A stretch of DNA of 64,000 bases from Streptomyces justiciae. Its GTDB lineage: Bacteria > Actinomycetota > Actinomycetes > Streptomycetales > Streptomycetaceae. A program made the translations under genes and the position numbers. This document shows positions 25,250 through 34,569 of the stretch, piece by piece. The notes under the pieces are model-generated. The model did no database searches and was not told the DNA's origin. It worked only from the letters and a program-made list of their open reading frames with translations. Position 1 is the first letter of the stretch; every line of letters starts with the position of its first letter. Location: the NCBI RefSeq assembly GCF_015163075.1, contig NZ_JADDXU010000017.1:124001-188000 (forward strand), written 5' to 3'.

Positions 25250-26585
25250 GTCCCACCAGCGCGCCCAACTGCCTTACGTTGCGGCACTCGTGCATCTCCA
25301 CCAGCTCGGCGTACTCGGGCGCCGCGGAGTCGCCCGTCCCCCACTGGGAGCGCTGCTCGGGGTTCAACCAGTACACGCGGCGGGCCCGTTCGGTGATCTG
25401 CCGGACGGCCGCGAGATTCGGGTCGCTCATGTTCGTCCGGGCGTCACCGAGGACGAACACCGTCGTACGGGGGCCGATCGCGTCGCCGTGCCGCTCCGCG
25501 AACTCCCCGAGGGCGACGCCGTAGTCACTGCTGCCGTGCCAGCCGGTGAGCGTCGCCTCCGCCTGGATACGGGCGCCGAGCCCCGCCGCGTCGGCCGCGC
25601 CGTGCTCCAGGAGCCCCGTCACCTCGTCGATCCGGTTGACGAAGGCGAACACCCGCACCTTGCTGAACTGATCGTGCAGCGCCTGCACCAGCAGCATCGT
25701 GAAGTCGGAAAACCCGGACACCGAGCCCGACACATCGCACAGCAGCACCAGTTCGGGCCGTGCCGGACGGCGCCGGCGCAGCACCGGCCGCATCGGCACC
25801 CCGCCTGTGGACAGCGACCCGCGCAGCGTCCGCCGCAGATCGATGCTGCCCCGGGCGGCCCGCCGCCGACGGGCCGCGAGACGGGTCGCCAGCTTCCGGG
25901 CGAGCGGCTGCACCGTCCTGCGCAGCTCGGCCAGTCGGTCCTTCCCGGCGAACAGGAAGTCCACCCGGTCCGCCGTCGGCGCCACCGCGCGGCGCGCGAT
26001 CTGGTCCCGGTCGCGCCGCTCGGCGACCCGCCGCCGCGCCTCCGTGGCCACCAGCCCCCGGAACGCCTCGATCCGGCGCCGGATCTCGTCGTCGAGCAGC
26101 CGGTCCGCGAACCCCGAACTCCCGTTCTGCGCCCGGACGTCGGCGCGGACCCGCGCGAGCAGCGTCTGCGGGCGGACCCGGTCGAGGGTCTGGTACGACG
26201 ACCAGCCGTCCGAGCCCGGGGAGGAGCCGTAGCCGCCGAAGCCGTCGACGGCCTCGGCCGCGAGCCGTGCCAGCAGCGCCTCGTCGTTCGCCGCGAGCGC
26301 CGCCGCCAGCCGGTCGCGCAGGTCGTCCCGGTCCGCCGTCCCGGGCTCCGGCGCGCCGACACCGCGCGGGAAGTACAGGTCGAAGACCGGGTCGAACACC
26401 GGCCGTTGGGCGGTGCCGTGCAGCAGCGTAGCGGCCAGCCCCTCGCGGAGCAGCTCCCGGTCCTCGAACCCGAGCGCTTCCATTGCCTGGGCCGCGTCCA
26501 CGGTCTCGCCCGTCCCGACCCGGATGCCGTGGGCGCGCAGCGCGGCGACGAGCGAGGTGAGCCGCTCGGCGACGGGCGTGGTCAC
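25233..26585 (-). CDS. VWA domain-containing CoxE-like protein
   Basis: A 450-residue protein of the CoxE/YehP-type family. The N-terminal part is a charged helical domain rich in arginine (about 100-230); the C-terminal part is a von Willebrand A domain with the MIDAS motif DVSGSVS near residue 281 and later conserved segments (LGDARTNMSDP). Proteins of this kind work with MoxR ATPases as metal- or cofactor-insertion chaperones for target enzymes. It overlaps the MoxR gene by 4 bp (ATGA), as expected for the pair. No obvious client, such as a carbon-monoxide dehydrogenase, is encoded nearby. Confidence 0.88.
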   Translation of the reverse strand: MTTPVAERLTSLVAALRAHGIRVGTGETVDAAQAMEALGFEDRELLREGLAATLLHGTAQRPVFDPVFDLYFPRGVGAPEPGTADRDDLRDRLAAALAANDEALLARLAAEAVDGFGGYGSSPGSDGWSSYQTLDRVRPQTLLARVRADVRAQNGSSGFADRLLDDEIRRRIEAFRGLVATEARRRVAERRDRDQIARRAVAPTADRVDFLFAGKDRLAELRRTVQPLARKLATRLAARRRRAARGSIDLRRTLRGSLSTGGVPMRPVLRRRRPARPELVLLCDVSGSVSGFSDFTMLLVQALHDQFSKVRVFAFVNRIDEVTGLLEHGAADAAGLGARIQAEATLTGWHGSSDYGVALGEFAERHGDAIGPRTTVFVLGDARTNMSDPNLAAVRQITERARRVYWLNPEQRSQWGTGDSAAPEYAELVEMHECRNVRQLGALVGRLLPI

Positions 26586-27439
26586 AGCGCGTCCAGGTCG
26601 AGCTTCGCGGCGGCCTTCAGGACGTCGTCCTGATGCTTGAGGAGGACGCCCAGGGTGTCCCGTACGACGGTCTCGTCCAGCGAGTCGGCGCCGAGCGCGA
26701 GCAGGGTGCGCGCCCAGTCGATGGTCTCCGCGACCGACGGCACCTTGCGCAGGTCCATCGCGCGCAGCGCGCCCACCACCCGGACCACCGACTCGGCCAG
26801 CGCCGCGTCCAGGCCGGGCACCTTCAGCCGGACGATCCGGCGCTCCAGCTCCTCCTCGGGGAAACCGATGTGGAGGAACAGACAGCGGCGGCGCAGCGCC
26901 TCGGACAGCTCACGGCTCGCGTTGGAGGTGAGCACGACGAAGGGGCGCCGGGTGGCGGTGATCGTGCCCAGTTCGGGCACCGTCACCTGGAAGTCGCTGA
27001 GCACCTCCAGGAGCAGGCCCTCCACCTCGACGTCCGCCTTGTCGGTCTCGTCGATCAGCAGGACCTTCGGCTCGTCGCCGCGGATCGCCGTCAGCAGCGG
27101 GCGGGTGAGCAGGAACTCCTCGCTGAAGATGTCGGTGCGGGTCTCGTCCCAGGTCTCGTCGCGGCCCGCGCTGATGCGCAGCAGCTGCTTGGCGTGGTTC
27201 CACTCGTACAGCGCCCGGGACTCGTCGACGCCCTCGTAGCACTGCAACCGCACCAGCTCGGCCCCCGCGATCTCGGCGACGGCCTTGGCGAGCTCGGTCT
27301 TGCCGACCCCGGCGGGGCCCTCGACCAGGAGCGGCTTGCCGAGGCGGTCCGCGAGGAAGACGGTGGTGGCGACCGACGGCGAGGCGAGGTAGCCGGTCTC
27401 GGCGAGGCGTGCGGAGACGTCGTCGACGGAGGTGAACAA
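26582..27439 (-). CDS. MoxR-family AAA+ ATPase
   Basis: A 285-residue AAA+ ATPase with Walker A GPAGVGKT at residues 41-48, Walker B VLLIDETDKAD near 125, sensor-1 VLTSNASRELSEAL and an arginine-finger region RRRCLFLHIGFP. This is the MoxR subgroup that pairs with VWA proteins and uses ATP to remodel or activate a client. It is the first gene of a two-gene operon with the VWA gene, starting after a 147-bp gap downstream of the FtsX gene on the same strand. Confidence 0.92.
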   Translation of the reverse strand: MFTSVDDVSARLAETGYLASPSVATTVFLADRLGKPLLVEGPAGVGKTELAKAVAEIAGAELVRLQCYEGVDESRALYEWNHAKQLLRISAGRDETWDETRTDIFSEEFLLTRPLLTAIRGDEPKVLLIDETDKADVEVEGLLLEVLSDFQVTVPELGTITATRRPFVVLTSNASRELSEALRRRCLFLHIGFPEEELERRIVRLKVPGLDAALAESVVRVVGALRAMDLRKVPSVAETIDWARTLLALGADSLDETVVRDTLGVLLKHQDDVLKAAAKLDLDAL

Positions 27440-27586
27440 CGGGGCCTCCTGGGCGGTGGCGGTTCCTGGGCTGAGCGGTGGTCCACCTATCTAAGCGCTT
27501 GTTCAGGGCTGCTGTCACCCGGTATCCCGCGGCGCAGAAAGAGAGGCGGCCGCCGAAGCAGCCGTCCCTCCTCGCCCGCAGACCGC

Positions 27587-28897
27587 TCACGCCGCCAGCG
27601 CCACCGCCTCCGTCGCCGGTGTGCGCAGCACCTTCCGGGCCGTCGCCAGGCTCGTCCCCACCGTCACCGCCGCCGCGACGGACACGACCGCGAGCCAGAT
27701 GCCGACGGCCTGCCCCGGCAGCACCGCGTCGCTGCGGACCACGGTGAACGGGACGATCCCCGCAAGCGCCGCGACCGTGCCGAAGAAGACCCCGGCGACC
27801 GTGAGGACCAGTCCCTCGGCGCCCACCATGCCGAGCACCTGACCGGGCGTCGCACCGGCCAGCCGCTGCTGGCCGAACTCCCGGCTGCGGTACGTGGTCG
27901 CGGCGTACAGCGAGTTGACCAGCATCACGCAGACGAAGACCACGATGATCCCGACGACCGTGAAGTTCAGCGTCTCCAGGTTCTTCGCGTCCACCGACTT
28001 CACCAGCCCCGAGGCCGCGACCTCGTCGCTCTCCACCGCCTGCACGGTGAGCGTGGTCGTGGCCACCGCCGTGAACAGGATCAGCGACATCAGGATGCCG
28101 GCGAGCTCCCCGGCCCGCTCCCGCAGATTGCGCACCGCCAGCCAGCCGCTCGCCCCGGACAGCGCCAGCCGGTCCAGCAGCCCCTTCAGCAGCCGTGGTG
28201 ACAGCAGCGCGAAGCCCACCGACAGCAGGATCGCCCCGTACGCGGGCGGCGCCATCAGCGTCTCGTCCGTCGCCTTCATGAGGAAGGTGCAGCACACGCC
28301 CAGGGCGCCGGCCGTCAGAGCGGCGTACGCGAGGAACGTCCGCGCCCCGCCCCGCCGCCGCTGCCCTCGCGTCGCCCGCCGCACGGCGAGGAACGCGGCG
28401 CCCACCGCGGCGACCAGCGTGATGTCGACGCCTGTCAGCAACGCGATCGGACCGAACGCGTAGTCCACCGACTCCGCCACCTGTCCGCTGTCCTGGAACA
28501 CCTCCAGCAGCGCCCGCCCGCCGAGCATCGCGGGCCCGATCGCCAGCGCCGCGCCCACCAGGGCGACGGCCAGCGCCTCACCGACGACCATCCGCTTCAG
28601 CTGCGCCGGAGTCGCCCCCGAGCAGCGCAGCAGCTCCAGCTCGGCGGCCCGCTGACGGACGTTCACCGTCAGCGTGGAGGCGACGGCGAAGAACACCAGC
28701 AGGGAGCCGTAACCGCCCACGACGCTCGCCGCGGTCGTCAGCGTGTTCGAGCTCACCGAGTCGACGCCGCTCCCGGCCGCCGTGTCGTGCATCGAGTTGA
28801 ACGTCATGATGATCGCCGCGCCGAGGAAGGCGGACAGCAGCGTTGCGAGGAACCGTCCGGGCCGTCGCCGGATCGACCGCAGGGCCAGTACGAACAT
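27587..28897 (-). CDS. FtsX-like ABC transporter permease
   Basis: A 436-residue permease with about eight to ten membrane segments arranged as two FtsX modules. The first module has RQRAAELELLRCSGATPAQL and the second YRSREFGQQRLAGATPGQV, the conserved cytoplasmic coupling segments of this family. No large extracellular domain is present. The start follows the ATPase stop after 3 bp. Together they form a MacB/LolCD-type machine that moves peptides, lipids or drugs out of the membrane, often as part of cell-envelope stress responses. No sensor kinase or regulator gene is adjacent. Confidence 0.9.
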   Translation of the reverse strand: MFVLALRSIRRRPGRFLATLLSAFLGAAIIMTFNSMHDTAAGSGVDSVSSNTLTTAASVVGGYGSLLVFFAVASTLTVNVRQRAAELELLRCSGATPAQLKRMVVGEALAVALVGAALAIGPAMLGGRALLEVFQDSGQVAESVDYAFGPIALLTGVDITLVAAVGAAFLAVRRATRGQRRRGGARTFLAYAALTAGALGVCCTFLMKATDETLMAPPAYGAILLSVGFALLSPRLLKGLLDRLALSGASGWLAVRNLRERAGELAGILMSLILFTAVATTTLTVQAVESDEVAASGLVKSVDAKNLETLNFTVVGIIVVFVCVMLVNSLYAATTYRSREFGQQRLAGATPGQVLGMVGAEGLVLTVAGVFFGTVAALAGIVPFTVVRSDAVLPGQAVGIWLAVVSVAAAVTVGTSLATARKVLRTPATEAVALAA

Positions 28898-28900
28898 CGC

Positions 28901-29686
28901 TCACACCCCCGCCGTCACGTCGTCGCCCAGGTGCGCGAGGCGTTCGGCGACCGCGTCCGCCGTCGGCGCGTGCAGGTGACCGGCCAGCCGGCCGTCCGCG
29001 AGGAACAGCACCGAATCGGCGTACGACGCGGCCACGGGGTCGTGCGTCACCATCACCACGGTCCGCCCGTGCACCCGTACCGCCTCCTGGAGCAGCCGCA
29101 GCACCGTGCGCGCACTGCGCGTGTCCAGGGCGCCGGTCGGCTCGTCGGCGAAGATCACCCGGGGCTCGCAGACCAGCGCCCGGGCGATCGCGACCCGCTG
29201 CCGCTGACCTCCGGACAGCTGGTCGGGGCGGTGCCCCAGCCGGTCGCCGAGCCCGACCCGGGTCAGGATCTCCCGGGCCCGTTCGCGGTCGACGCGCCGC
29301 CCGGCCAGCTTCAGCGGCAGCACCGTGTTCTGCGCGACGGTCAGCGTGTCCAGCAGGTTGTACTGCTGGAACACGAAGCCCACCCGCCCGCGCCGGAACT
29401 TCGTCAGCTCCGCCTCCGTGCCGCCGGTCAGCTCGGTGCCGTCCACGACGACGATGCCGTGATCGGGCCGGTCGAGTCCGGCCGCGCACTGGAGCAGCGT
29501 GGACTTCCCGGACCCCGACGGCCCCATGACCGCGGTGAACGTGCCCCGGCCCAGCCCGAGCGTGACCCCGTCCAGGGCGGTCACGGCGCTGTCGTCGCTG
29601 CCGTAGGTCTTGCTGACCTTGACCAGCCGCAGTGCCTCGGCGGCGGGTCCCGTGTCGTGCCTGCGTCGCGAGCCTGTGCGAAACAT
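28901..29686 (-). CDS. ABC transporter ATP-binding protein (MacB/LolD type)
   Basis: A 261-residue ATPase with Walker A GPSGSGKS, Q-loop VFQQYNLL, signature LSGGQRQRVAIARAL, Walker B VIFADEPTGALD and switch histidine in MVTHDP. The LLDTLTV segment and overall size are those of the LolD/FtsE-like group that works with FtsX permeases. I chose ATG 29686 because GAGAGGTG lies 8 nt upstream; an ATG 6 bp earlier would have no room for it. It is transcribed with the permease gene. The 168-bp region shared with the divergent betaine-type operon carries an inverted pair ACCCGTA (29769) and TACGGGT (29803). Confidence 0.92.
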   Translation of the reverse strand: MFRTGSRRRHDTGPAAEALRLVKVSKTYGSDDSAVTALDGVTLGLGRGTFTAVMGPSGSGKSTLLQCAAGLDRPDHGIVVVDGTELTGGTEAELTKFRRGRVGFVFQQYNLLDTLTVAQNTVLPLKLAGRRVDRERAREILTRVGLGDRLGHRPDQLSGGQRQRVAIARALVCEPRVIFADEPTGALDTRSARTVLRLLQEAVRVHGRTVVMVTHDPVAASYADSVLFLADGRLAGHLHAPTADAVAERLAHLGDDVTAGV

Positions 29687-29854
29687 CGTCATCACCTCTC
29701 GGTCGGGCACCCCCTGTGCCCTGGCAAAGAAGCTACGGAGACGAAGGACGGACCACACGGGGCGCAGAACCCGTATCCGAGGGTGTACTCAGCACCACCC
29801 CGTACGGGTCACCACAACGCGCCGACCCCCGGTCCGGCCCGGTGCAATGGCCCC

Positions 29855-30535
29855 ATGACCGCGCCCCCGGACGACTGCCTCGCGCGCAACGAGTGGATCT
29901 GCGGCGAGTATCTGAGCACCCGCCGCCACATCCTCCTCGACGCCGTCGTCCAGCACCTGCAACTGACCGCGGTCTCGGTGCTCATCGGCCTCGTCATCGC
30001 CGTGCCGCTCGCCGTCCTGGCGCGCCGCTGGGGCTGGGCGGCCGGACCCGTCCTCGCCGTCACGACGATCCTCTACACGATCCCGTCCCTGGCGATGTTC
30101 TCGCTGCTCCTGCCCGTGTACGGGCTCTCCGCGAGCCTGGTCGTCGCGGGTCTCGTCCTCTACTCGCTCACCCTGCTGGTCCGCAACATCCTCGCCGGTC
30201 TGCGGGCCGTCCCCGAGGAGACCCGGCAGGCCGCGCGCGGCATGGGCTACGGCCCGATCCGCCTCCTGCTCACCGTGGAACTGCCCCTCGCCCTGCCCGC
30301 CGCGATGGCCGGACTCCGCATCGCCATGGTGTCCGCGGTGTCGCTGGTAACGGTCGGCGCGATCGTCGGCCACGGCGGACTCGGCAACCTCATCTACGCC
30401 GGTATGAACACCTACTTCAAGGCGCAGGTCCTGACCGCCTCCGTCCTGTGCGTCGTCATCGCGATCCTCGCCGACGTCCTGCTCCTCGGCGTGCAGCGCC
30501 TGCTCACCCCCTGGACGAGGGCGACCCGCGGATGA
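29855..30535 (+). CDS. Glycine betaine/choline-type ABC permease 1
   Basis: A 226-residue permease of the OpuCB/ProW class with five to six membrane segments. The EAA loop reads EETRQAARGMGYGPIRLL. The N-terminal sequence CLARNEWICGEYL before the first helix is common in actinomycete homologues. I see no clear ribosome site before ATG 29855, so the message may be leaderless. Its stop overlaps the ATG of the second permease. With that permease and the lipoprotein it forms the membrane part of an importer for compatible solutes such as glycine betaine, carnitine or choline. Confidence 0.88.
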   Translation: MTAPPDDCLARNEWICGEYLSTRRHILLDAVVQHLQLTAVSVLIGLVIAVPLAVLARRWGWAAGPVLAVTTILYTIPSLAMFSLLLPVYGLSASLVVAGLVLYSLTLLVRNILAGLRAVPEETRQAARGMGYGPIRLLLTVELPLALPAAMAGLRIAMVSAVSLVTVGAIVGHGGLGNLIYAGMNTYFKAQVLTASVLCVVIAILADVLLLGVQRLLTPWTRATRG

Positions 30536-31203
30536 CGACCCTCACCGACGCCTGGGACTGGCTCACCGACCCCGCGCACTGGGCGGGCGACGACGGCATC
30601 TGGCACCGGCTGCTGCAACACCTCGTCCTCACGGTCGTCTGCCTGGTCATCAGCTGTCTGATCGCCCTGCCGATCGCCCTGGTGCTGGGCCACCTCGGCA
30701 AGGGCGGCGCGCTCGCGGTCAACATCTCCAACATCGGCCGCGCGGTCCCCACCTTCGCCGTGCTGGTCCTGCTGCTCCTGACCCCGATCGGCGACTGGGG
30801 CGAAGGCCCCACGGTCGTGGCGCTCGTCCTGTTCGCCCTGCCGCCCCTGCTCACCAACGCGTACGTCGGCATGCGCGAGGTGGACCGGAGCGTCGTCCAG
30901 GCGGCGCGCGGTATGGGGATGACGGGCCGGCAGACGATGGTCCAGGTGGAACTGCCCCTTGCGCTCCCGATGATCCTCAACGGGGTCCGGATCGCCGCCG
31001 TCCAGCTCGTCGCGACCGCCACGATCGCCGCGCTGGCGGGCGGGGGCGGACTGGGCCGGATCATCACGGCCGGCTTCAACCTCGCCAGCACGCCGCAGGT
31101 GGTGGCCGGGGCGGTGCTGGTCGCCGCGTTCGCGCTGATCGTCGAGGGCGTCTTCGAGATCGCGGAACGGCTCGCGCCGCACTGGGCGAGGGGGAGCCGG
31201 TGA
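30532..31203 (+). CDS. Glycine betaine/choline-type ABC permease 2
   Basis: A 223-residue permease of the OpuCD/ProW class. The EAA loop is DRSVVQAARGMGMTGRQTM, and GGGGLGRIITAGFN is the typical C-terminal conserved segment. The ATG overlaps the previous stop (ATGA) and its own TGA overlaps the GTG of the substrate-binding protein, so the three genes are tightly coupled. It forms a heterodimeric channel with the first permease. Confidence 0.9.
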   Translation: MTTLTDAWDWLTDPAHWAGDDGIWHRLLQHLVLTVVCLVISCLIALPIALVLGHLGKGGALAVNISNIGRAVPTFAVLVLLLLTPIGDWGEGPTVVALVLFALPPLLTNAYVGMREVDRSVVQAARGMGMTGRQTMVQVELPLALPMILNGVRIAAVQLVATATIAALAGGGGLGRIITAGFNLASTPQVVAGAVLVAAFALIVEGVFEIAERLAPHWARGSR

Positions 31204-32135
31204 GGCGGCTCTGGGGAGTGCTGGCCGCCCTGCTCCTGGCGGGCTGCTCCACCGGCCCGTCCCTGGAGAACCAGGGCGCCGTCACCGCCGCACCCGGCGA
31301 CAGCCACCATCTGACCATCGGCTCCGCCGGGTTCACCGAGAGCGACCTGCTCGCCCAGATGTATGCCCTGCTGCTCAACCAGGCCGGCTACAAGACGTCC
31401 CTGCTGACCGTCGCCAACCGCGAACTGTACGAACCGGCCCTGGAGTCGGGCCAGATCGACGTCGTCCCCGAGTACGCGGCCACCTTCGCCGACTGGCTCA
31501 ACGCCAAGACCAACGGCGCCGACGCCGCCCCGGCCGGCTCACCGGACCTCGACGCCACGATGACGGCCCTGCGCCGACTGGCCACGCCGCGAGGTCTGAC
31601 GGTCCTCGACCCCGGCAGGGCCGTGGACCAGAACGCCTTCGCGGTGAGCGCGTCGTACGCCCGCGAGCACGACCTGAAGACCCTGAGCGACCTCGGCGCC
31701 TCGGGACTGGAGGTACGGCTGGCCGCGGGCGACGAGTGCGTGCAACGGCCGTACTGCGAACCGGGGTTGAAGAAGACCTACGGCATCGACATCACCGGCG
31801 TCGACCCGAAGGGCGTCGGCACCACGCAGGCCAAGCGGGCCGTGCAGAGCGGCCACGACCAGATGGTGCTGACCACCACGACCGACGCCACGCTGAGCGA
31901 CTTCGGACTGGTACTGCTGGCCGACGACAAGCACCTCCAGAACGCCGACTACGTGGTGCCGGTCGTCAACCGCTCCCGCGCCGGCAGCGAGGGCGTCACC
32001 GAGGCGCTGGGCCGACTCAACGACGTCCTGACGACGGCCGACCTCGCGTCGATGAACCAACAGGTGGACAGCTGGCGGCGGTTGGCGCGGGACGTGGCGC
32101 GGGCGTATCTGGAGGACAAGGGCCTGCTGAAGTGA
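31200..32135 (+). CDS. Glycine betaine/choline-type substrate-binding lipoprotein
   Basis: A 311-residue OpuAC/OpuCC-like binding protein from GTG 31200. A short signal ends in the lipobox LLLAGC, so it is anchored to the outer face of the membrane. The mature part starts with the family segment LTIGSAGFTESDLLAQMYALL and contains ELYEPALESGQIDVVPEY, the ligand-contact region of the quaternary-amine group. It delivers the solute to the two permeases encoded upstream. The matching ATPase is most likely the CBS-containing protein at 34.7-35.8 kb. Confidence 0.9.
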   Translation: MRRLWGVLAALLLAGCSTGPSLENQGAVTAAPGDSHHLTIGSAGFTESDLLAQMYALLLNQAGYKTSLLTVANRELYEPALESGQIDVVPEYAATFADWLNAKTNGADAAPAGSPDLDATMTALRRLATPRGLTVLDPGRAVDQNAFAVSASYAREHDLKTLSDLGASGLEVRLAAGDECVQRPYCEPGLKKTYGIDITGVDPKGVGTTQAKRAVQSGHDQMVLTTTTDATLSDFGLVLLADDKHLQNADYVVPVVNRSRAGSEGVTEALGRLNDVLTTADLASMNQQVDSWRRLARDVARAYLEDKGLLK

Positions 32136-32165
32136 ATTGTCAGTGGGGCCTCGTAGATTGCCGTC

Positions 32166-32735
32166 ATGGGTGTCTATCTGGTGGATGTGGGCGCGAAGGA
32201 CTGGCGCGCCGAGTACGAGGGCGGGTACGGCGAGATCGCCGCCGCCCTCGACGAGAAGCTGAGCGCACGAGGCCTGCCGCGGTACGAGGTCCCGGCGGCA
32301 TGCCAGGGGCTGGAGTTCGAGGAGAAACTCAGCCCCTCCATGGACGGCTTCGTCGAGCTGTGCCGCGTGCAGCTGACCCGCGACGAGGAGGAGCTGCTCT
32401 GCGGCTGGTCGGTTCTGGTGCCGGTCCCGCTCGAGGAGCCGGTCGACCTGCCCGTGGGCTCCGCCTACACCGATACGACCGTCGTGGCGGGAGCGCCCCA
32501 AGTCCTCGCCCTGGCCCAGCGGTTGGCGGCGGCGATCGGGCTGCCGCCGATGCTGCCCGTCTCGCGCACGAACCTCGGCTTGACCAACTGGTTCCTCGAC
32601 GGCCAGGCCCAGGAGACCGCCGCCGCCCGCCCCGGCCCCTGGGCCGAGGACCTGGACGCCGCCTTCTACGTCGCCCTCTACCTCCGCGCCGCCCAGCACT
32701 CGCTGCGCCGGGGCTGCCCGATCGTCTTCAGCTGA
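32166..32735 (+). CDS. Conserved hypothetical protein
   Basis: A 189-residue soluble protein starting MGVYLVDVGAKDWRAEYEG, without signal peptide or membrane segments. It has no motif I recognise. The sequence is acidic and ordered, with a proline-rich centre (VPVPLEEPVDLPVG) and a helical C-terminus (AAFYVALYLRAAQHSLRRG). I believe similar proteins are scattered through Streptomyces, but I cannot name a domain. It starts 30 bp after the binding-protein gene and might be co-transcribed. Function unknown. Confidence 0.7.
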   Translation: MGVYLVDVGAKDWRAEYEGGYGEIAAALDEKLSARGLPRYEVPAACQGLEFEEKLSPSMDGFVELCRVQLTRDEEELLCGWSVLVPVPLEEPVDLPVGSAYTDTTVVAGAPQVLALAQRLAAAIGLPPMLPVSRTNLGLTNWFLDGQAQETAAARPGPWAEDLDAAFYVALYLRAAQHSLRRGCPIVFS

Positions 32736-32759
32736 CGTGACGGGTCCCCGAGGCAAGGA

Positions 32760-33185
32760 CTAGGCGTCGGAGGGGCGTTGAGCGTCGAGCTCGTACTCGA
32801 ACCACACCCGGTGCGTGCCGTCCGCGTCGATCTCGATGGCGCCCGAACCGGTGATCCCGGCCAGCGCGCCCGTGCCGCTGCCCGGGACGATGACGAAGAA
32901 CTCGCTCTCCCTGAACTCGCCCAGGGTCGTCGCCGAGTGCGCGAAGTTGAACGCGCCCGCCCGGCCGCCGAGCGAGCCCTCGAAGGACTCCATCGCGACA
33001 TACGTGCCGACCCCGGTGCCCTGGTCGTACGCGGCCGTGAACAGGGTCGCCGAACGCCCGGCGACCTCACCCTCGTAACTCTTCTCCATCGTGGCGACAC
33101 CGACCGGCACCGCCGTCTCGATGCCCGGCGCCGGCACCGGGGCCGGTGTGAAGTCCGCGACCTTGAACGTTCCCGAAGCTCTCAT
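32760..33185 (-). CDS. DUF3224 domain-containing protein
   Basis: A 141-residue protein that is one DUF3224 beta-barrel domain. Typical strands are SGTFKVADFTP at the start, GVATMEKSYEGEVAGRSATL, the VAMESFEGSLGGRAGAFNF segment and the final ITGSGAIEID...FEYEL. The fold resembles allene-oxide-cyclase-like barrels, but the role in bacteria is unknown. The gene converges with the hypothetical gene upstream and follows the glycosyltransferase gene on the same strand after 91 bp. Confidence 0.88.
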   Translation of the reverse strand: MRASGTFKVADFTPAPVPAPGIETAVPVGVATMEKSYEGEVAGRSATLFTAAYDQGTGVGTYVAMESFEGSLGGRAGAFNFAHSATTLGEFRESEFFVIVPGSGTGALAGITGSGAIEIDADGTHRVWFEYELDAQRPSDA

Positions 33186-33230
33186 GCCCCGAGCCTAGGA
33201 CGCACCACTGACAACGGCCCGGCACCGAGG

Positions 33231-33293
33231 TCCCTCACGCGGGCACGGGTGTCCCTCACGCGGGCACGGGTGTCCCTCACGCGGGCACGGGCG
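33231..33293. repeat. Three tandem 21-bp repeats at the 3' end of the glycosyltransferase gene
   Basis: The unit TCCCTCACGCGGGCACGGGT plus G is repeated three times with essentially no divergence (33231, 33252, 33273). The unit is seven codons long and includes the glycosyltransferase stop; the two outer copies lie beyond it. It looks like recent slippage expansion. Confidence 0.85.
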
Positions 33294-34512
33294 GCCTCTC
33301 CCGGCCGATCTCGTCGATCAGCAGCCTCGCGGCGACCATCGCCCCGTCGGTGCGCATCGTGCCCGCCACGGCCTCGGCCCGCTCGCGGGTCTCCGGGGAC
33401 AGCGCCGTCTCCAGCGCGGCCGACAGGGACACCAGGGTCGGCTTCGGGCCGTCGTGCGCCACGCCGATGCCCAGTTCGGCCACCCGGGCCGCCCAGAGCG
33501 GCTGGTCCGCGACCTGCGGCACGATCACCTGCGGAGCACCCGCCCGCGCCGCCGTCGTGGTCGTACCCGCGCCGCCGTGATGGACGACGGCGGCCACCCG
33601 GGGGAACAGCAGCTGGTGGTTGACGTCACCGACGGCGAAACAGTCGTCCTGGCCGTCCACCAGCGCCAGATCTGCCCAGCCACGCCCCAGCAGCACCCGG
33701 CGGCCCTGCGCGCGGACCGCCTCGATCGCCACCGGGCCGACATCGCTCGCGGCATGCATGGCCATGCTGCCGAACCCCACGTACACCGGCGGGGCACCGG
33801 TGGCCAGGAACGCCTCCAGGTCGGCCGGGAGCGGCCGGTCGTCCGGTCGGATCCACGCGCCGGTCGGCACGAGTTCGAGGTCCGTCATCTCCTGCCACGG
33901 CCCCAGCGCCGGGTCCGCCGCCAGCCATGGCCGCTCAGTGAGGACGTGGTCGCGGACGTTGTCGATCGGCGGCATGCCGAGAGCGGCCCGGTGGGTGTTG
34001 AGGGGCTCGCCGTACAGCGCGTTCACCCGCTCCGCGTCCAGGCGCCACAGCTCCTTGAGGTCGGTCACGCCGGGCGGGTTCGGCTTGCCGGGGCGCTTCA
34101 GCGGCGCGTACCGCGACGACGGCAGCCCGCACGGGTGGAAGCAGGCGAGCACGTAGGGGATGCCCAGATGCTCGGCCACCGACCGCGCGCCGGCCGGCAT
34201 CAGGCCGGTCGCCAGCAGCGCGTCACACCCCTCGGCCGCCTCGGCGACCTCCCCGAAATGACCGGCGACCAACTCGGCCGCGACCTTGAAGGCGAGATCG
34301 GGGGACGGCCCGCGCGCCCCCGTCACCAGCGCCCGCACCGACGAACCGAACGACACCACCTCCGCCCCGGCACCGGTCAGCAGCGCCGCGAGCTCCTCGT
34401 CCGGAGGCACACACGCCCGCACCTCCACATCGAGCTCCCGCAGCGCCGCCGTCAGCCCCGCAAGCGGTTCGACGTCCCCGCGCGACCCGTACGACATCAG
34501 CAACACACGCAC
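33277..34512 (-). CDS. GT1-family glycosyltransferase, probable rifamycin-inactivating type
   Basis: A 411-residue GT-B fold UDP-glycosyltransferase. It starts at GTG 34512 with MRVLLMSYGSRGDVEPLAGL, the typical GT1 N-terminus. The donor-binding half contains PPVYVGFGSMAMH, then FPRVAAVVHHGGAGTTTTAARAG and PQVADQPLWAARV, the nucleotide-sugar signature. Antibiotic-modifying members of this family glycosylate macrolides, glycopeptides or rifamycins in the cytosol. The promoter contains a G-rich inverted repeat matching what I know as the rifamycin-associated element, which marks rifamycin-resistance genes in actinomycetes including rifamycin glycosyltransferases. On that basis I suggest rifamycin O-glycosylation; sequence alone would only support a GT1 enzyme. 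Confidence 0.8.
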   Translation of the reverse strand: MRVLLMSYGSRGDVEPLAGLTAALRELDVEVRACVPPDEELAALLTGAGAEVVSFGSSVRALVTGARGPSPDLAFKVAAELVAGHFGEVAEAAEGCDALLATGLMPAGARSVAEHLGIPYVLACFHPCGLPSSRYAPLKRPGKPNPPGVTDLKELWRLDAERVNALYGEPLNTHRAALGMPPIDNVRDHVLTERPWLAADPALGPWQEMTDLELVPTGAWIRPDDRPLPADLEAFLATGAPPVYVGFGSMAMHAASDVGPVAIEAVRAQGRRVLLGRGWADLALVDGQDDCFAVGDVNHQLLFPRVAAVVHHGGAGTTTTAARAGAPQVIVPQVADQPLWAARVAELGIGVAHDGPKPTLVSLSAALETALSPETRERAEAVAGTMRTDGAMVAARLLIDEIGRERPPVPA

Positions 34513-34569
34513 TTCGACACTCCCGTTTCCGCTGGTCCAGGCGGTCAGGCCGGAGATTGTGCGGCATGA

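Noticed and set aside
26633..28201. Plus-strand 522-codon open frame across the MoxR and FtsX genes
   Set aside because: It spans two genes on the other strand and the gap between them, with no start context.
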